In this document: positions 4,566 to 5,739 of the stretch, in pieces
Numbering within the stretch: the first letter of the stretch is position 1
Layout: each line of letters opens with the position of its first letter
Assembly (NCBI GenBank): GCA_937893735.1
Contig: CALBGD010000465.1
Coordinates: forward strand, 1 to 5,739
Source of the DNA: an uncultured Clostridia bacterium
GTDB taxonomy: Bacteria > Bacillota > Clostridia > Oscillospirales > Ruminococcaceae
DNA: 5,739 bases
Direction: 5' to 3'
The notes under the pieces: generated by a model
What the model was told of the DNA's origin: nothing
Seen by the model: only the letters and a program-made list of their open reading frames with translations
The model's database searches: none
Position numbers and translations under genes: made by a program

Positions 4566-5739
4566 TCACCCGACGATTATCTGACCCTCGGGCACGACTA
4601 GGTTCTTTCTCTTGGAGGCGTTCATCAGCATTGACAGCACCAGCGACACGGGGCCCACCCTGCCGATATACATGGTCAGCATGAGCAGGATCTTTCCGGC
4701 GGTGCCGGATACCGCGGTCACTCCCACGGAGAGCCCCGCAGTGGAGAACGCGGAGACCGCTTCAAACAGGCAGTTTACGCCGCTGACCTCGTCCGGCAGG
4801 GTGAAATACAGCACCGAGAAGCAGATTATCACAGCCGTCAGCGACAGTATAGTCACGGTCAGCGTTCGGTAGACCGCCAGCTTGTCTATCTTATGATGGA
4901 GTATTTCAACGTCGTTCTTGCTGCGCAGGTATGACACCACGGTCATTATCAGCACCAGCAGAGTGGTCGCCTTGATACCTCCGCCGGTGGAGGCGGGGCA
5001 GGCGCCGATGAACATGAGTATGCAGCTTCCCAGCAGCGTGAAATCAGACATTCCGTCCACCGGAATGGAGTTGTACCCCGCCGTGCGGGCGGTCACGCTG
5101 GAGAAGAACGCGTTCAGCAGTTTTTCGCCGAAGTTCATATTGCCGAGGGTCGCGGGATTGTCCCATTCCGCGAACAGGTAGAGCAGCGTTCCGCCGACAG
5201 TCAGCAGAGCCGTCATTATCAGCACGCACTTGGTGTGCAGGCTGAGCTTTTTCACTTTGCGGAGGTTCAGGAAGTTCTCCCAGACGATGAATCCCAGACC
5301 GCCTATCATTATCAGCAATGCCACGGTGATAAGCACCAGCGGGTCGCTCTGATGGTTCGTCAGGCTGGAGAATGCGCCCTCTATCCCGCACAGGTCGAAG
5401 CCCGCGTTGCAGAATGCGGTCACGCTGGTGAACACGCCCATCCACACGCCGAAGCCGCCGTGCTGCGGCACGAACGCGATACTCAGCAGCACCGCGCCAG
5501 CTCCCTCGATTATCAGGGAGTACTTCATTATGCTGATGAAAATGCGCCGTCCGCCCTGAAAGGTGCTTTCAGTCAGACCGTCGGAGGCGTTCGCAACGGT
5601 GCGGAATCCCAGCTTTTTGCCGGCGGCAACGTTGAAGAACGTGATTATCGTGACGAATCCCAGACCGCCTATCTGGATAAGCAGCATAATTACCGCCTGA
5701 CCGAATATCGTCCAGTTGCTGAACGTATCCACGGTGATG
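4566..5739 (-). CDS. ktrB: KtrB/TrkH-family potassium uptake channel subunit, N-terminus outside window
   Basis: The gene enters from the right edge and ends at TGA 4566-4568. About 390 residues are visible of a usual 440-450. The first in-frame GTG (5732) is an internal valine: the reading frame is open upstream (ITVDTFSNW), matching the family's LTVVDTGSTF segment after the first pore loop, which lies outside the window. Visible landmarks, numbered from that valine, are LLIQIGGLGF (17-26), the second filter SVTAFCNAGF (103-112), the third SSVTARTAGY (211-220), the intramembrane gating loop GACPASTGGGIKATT (243-257), the fourth FEAVSAFSTAGLS (323-335), and the terminal PEGQIIVG. Each filter keeps its glycine. 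KtrB needs a cytoplasmic RCK subunit (KtrA), which is not downstream here and may lie to the right. A TrkH or TrkG assignment is less likely by length and C-terminus. Confidence 0.92.
   Translation of the reverse strand, partial: ITVDTFSNWTIFGQAVIMLLIQIGGLGFVTIITFFNVAAGKKLGFRTVANASDGLTESTFQGGRRIFISIMKYSLIIEGAGAVLLSIAFVPQHGGFGVWMGVFTSVTAFCNAGFDLCGIEGAFSSLTNHQSDPLVLITVALLIMIGGLGFIVWENFLNLRKVKKLSLHTKCVLIMTALLTVGGTLLYLFAEWDNPATLGNMNFGEKLLNAFFSSVTARTAGYNSIPVDGMSDFTLLGSCILMFIGACPASTGGGIKATTLLVLIMTVVSYLRSKNDVEILHHKIDKLAVYRTLTVTILSLTAVIICFSVLYFTLPDEVSGVNCLFEAVSAFSTAGLSVGVTAVSGTAGKILLMLTMYIGRVGPVSLVLSMLMNASKRKNLVVPEGQIIVG

Noticed and set aside
5730..5732. GTG as the start of the potassium transporter
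   Set aside because: The frame stays open to the window edge and the residues before it fit the family, so the real start lies outside the window.

Overview
The window looks like chromosomal DNA from a moderately GC-rich Bacillota, most plausibly an Oscillospiraceae/Ruminococcus-type anaerobe. The reasons are GGAGG-type ribosome-binding sites, TTG use as a start, a trmN6-rsmI gene pair of the kind seen in Bacillus (yabB-yabC), a KtrB-type potassium channel subunit, and a DUF2726 protein. The taxonomic placement is an inference from style and family content, not a database match.

The left part (1-1402) reads rightward. It begins inside an aromatic-rich protein of unknown function whose reading frame breaks near position 547 and resumes in another frame to a stop at 857-859; a single missing base explains the break. 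Next comes a full-consensus SigA-type promoter (TTGACA, 17 bp, TATAAT, plus an extended -10 TG), bracketed by a perfect 9-bp inverted repeat whose right arm lies on the Shine-Dalgarno. It drives a 154-residue DUF2726 protein with one N-terminal membrane helix and a nuclease-like core, which starts at TTG 938 rather than at the ATG at 911.

The convergent junction (1403-1538) is the most unusual stretch. A 107-bp imperfect palindrome (1407-1513) can fold into one long hairpin with about 39 pairs and a tandem G-A internal loop. A strong rightward intrinsic terminator (1515-1540) follows directly. On the other strand the palindrome is followed by six T residues, so it may also end the leftward operon.

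The right part (1539-5739) is a tight leftward operon, in transcription order: ktrB-like potassium uptake subunit (5' end outside the window), trmN6-like tRNA/rRNA N6-adenine methyltransferase, rsmI 16S rRNA 2'-O-methyltransferase, an unnamed 59-residue single-pass membrane protein, and folC. Spacings are 22 bp, an 8-bp overlap, 32 bp and a 16-bp overlap. No internal promoter or terminator is evident, so co-transcription from a promoter right of the window is likely. The genes are housekeeping: ion uptake, RNA modification and folate polyglutamylation.
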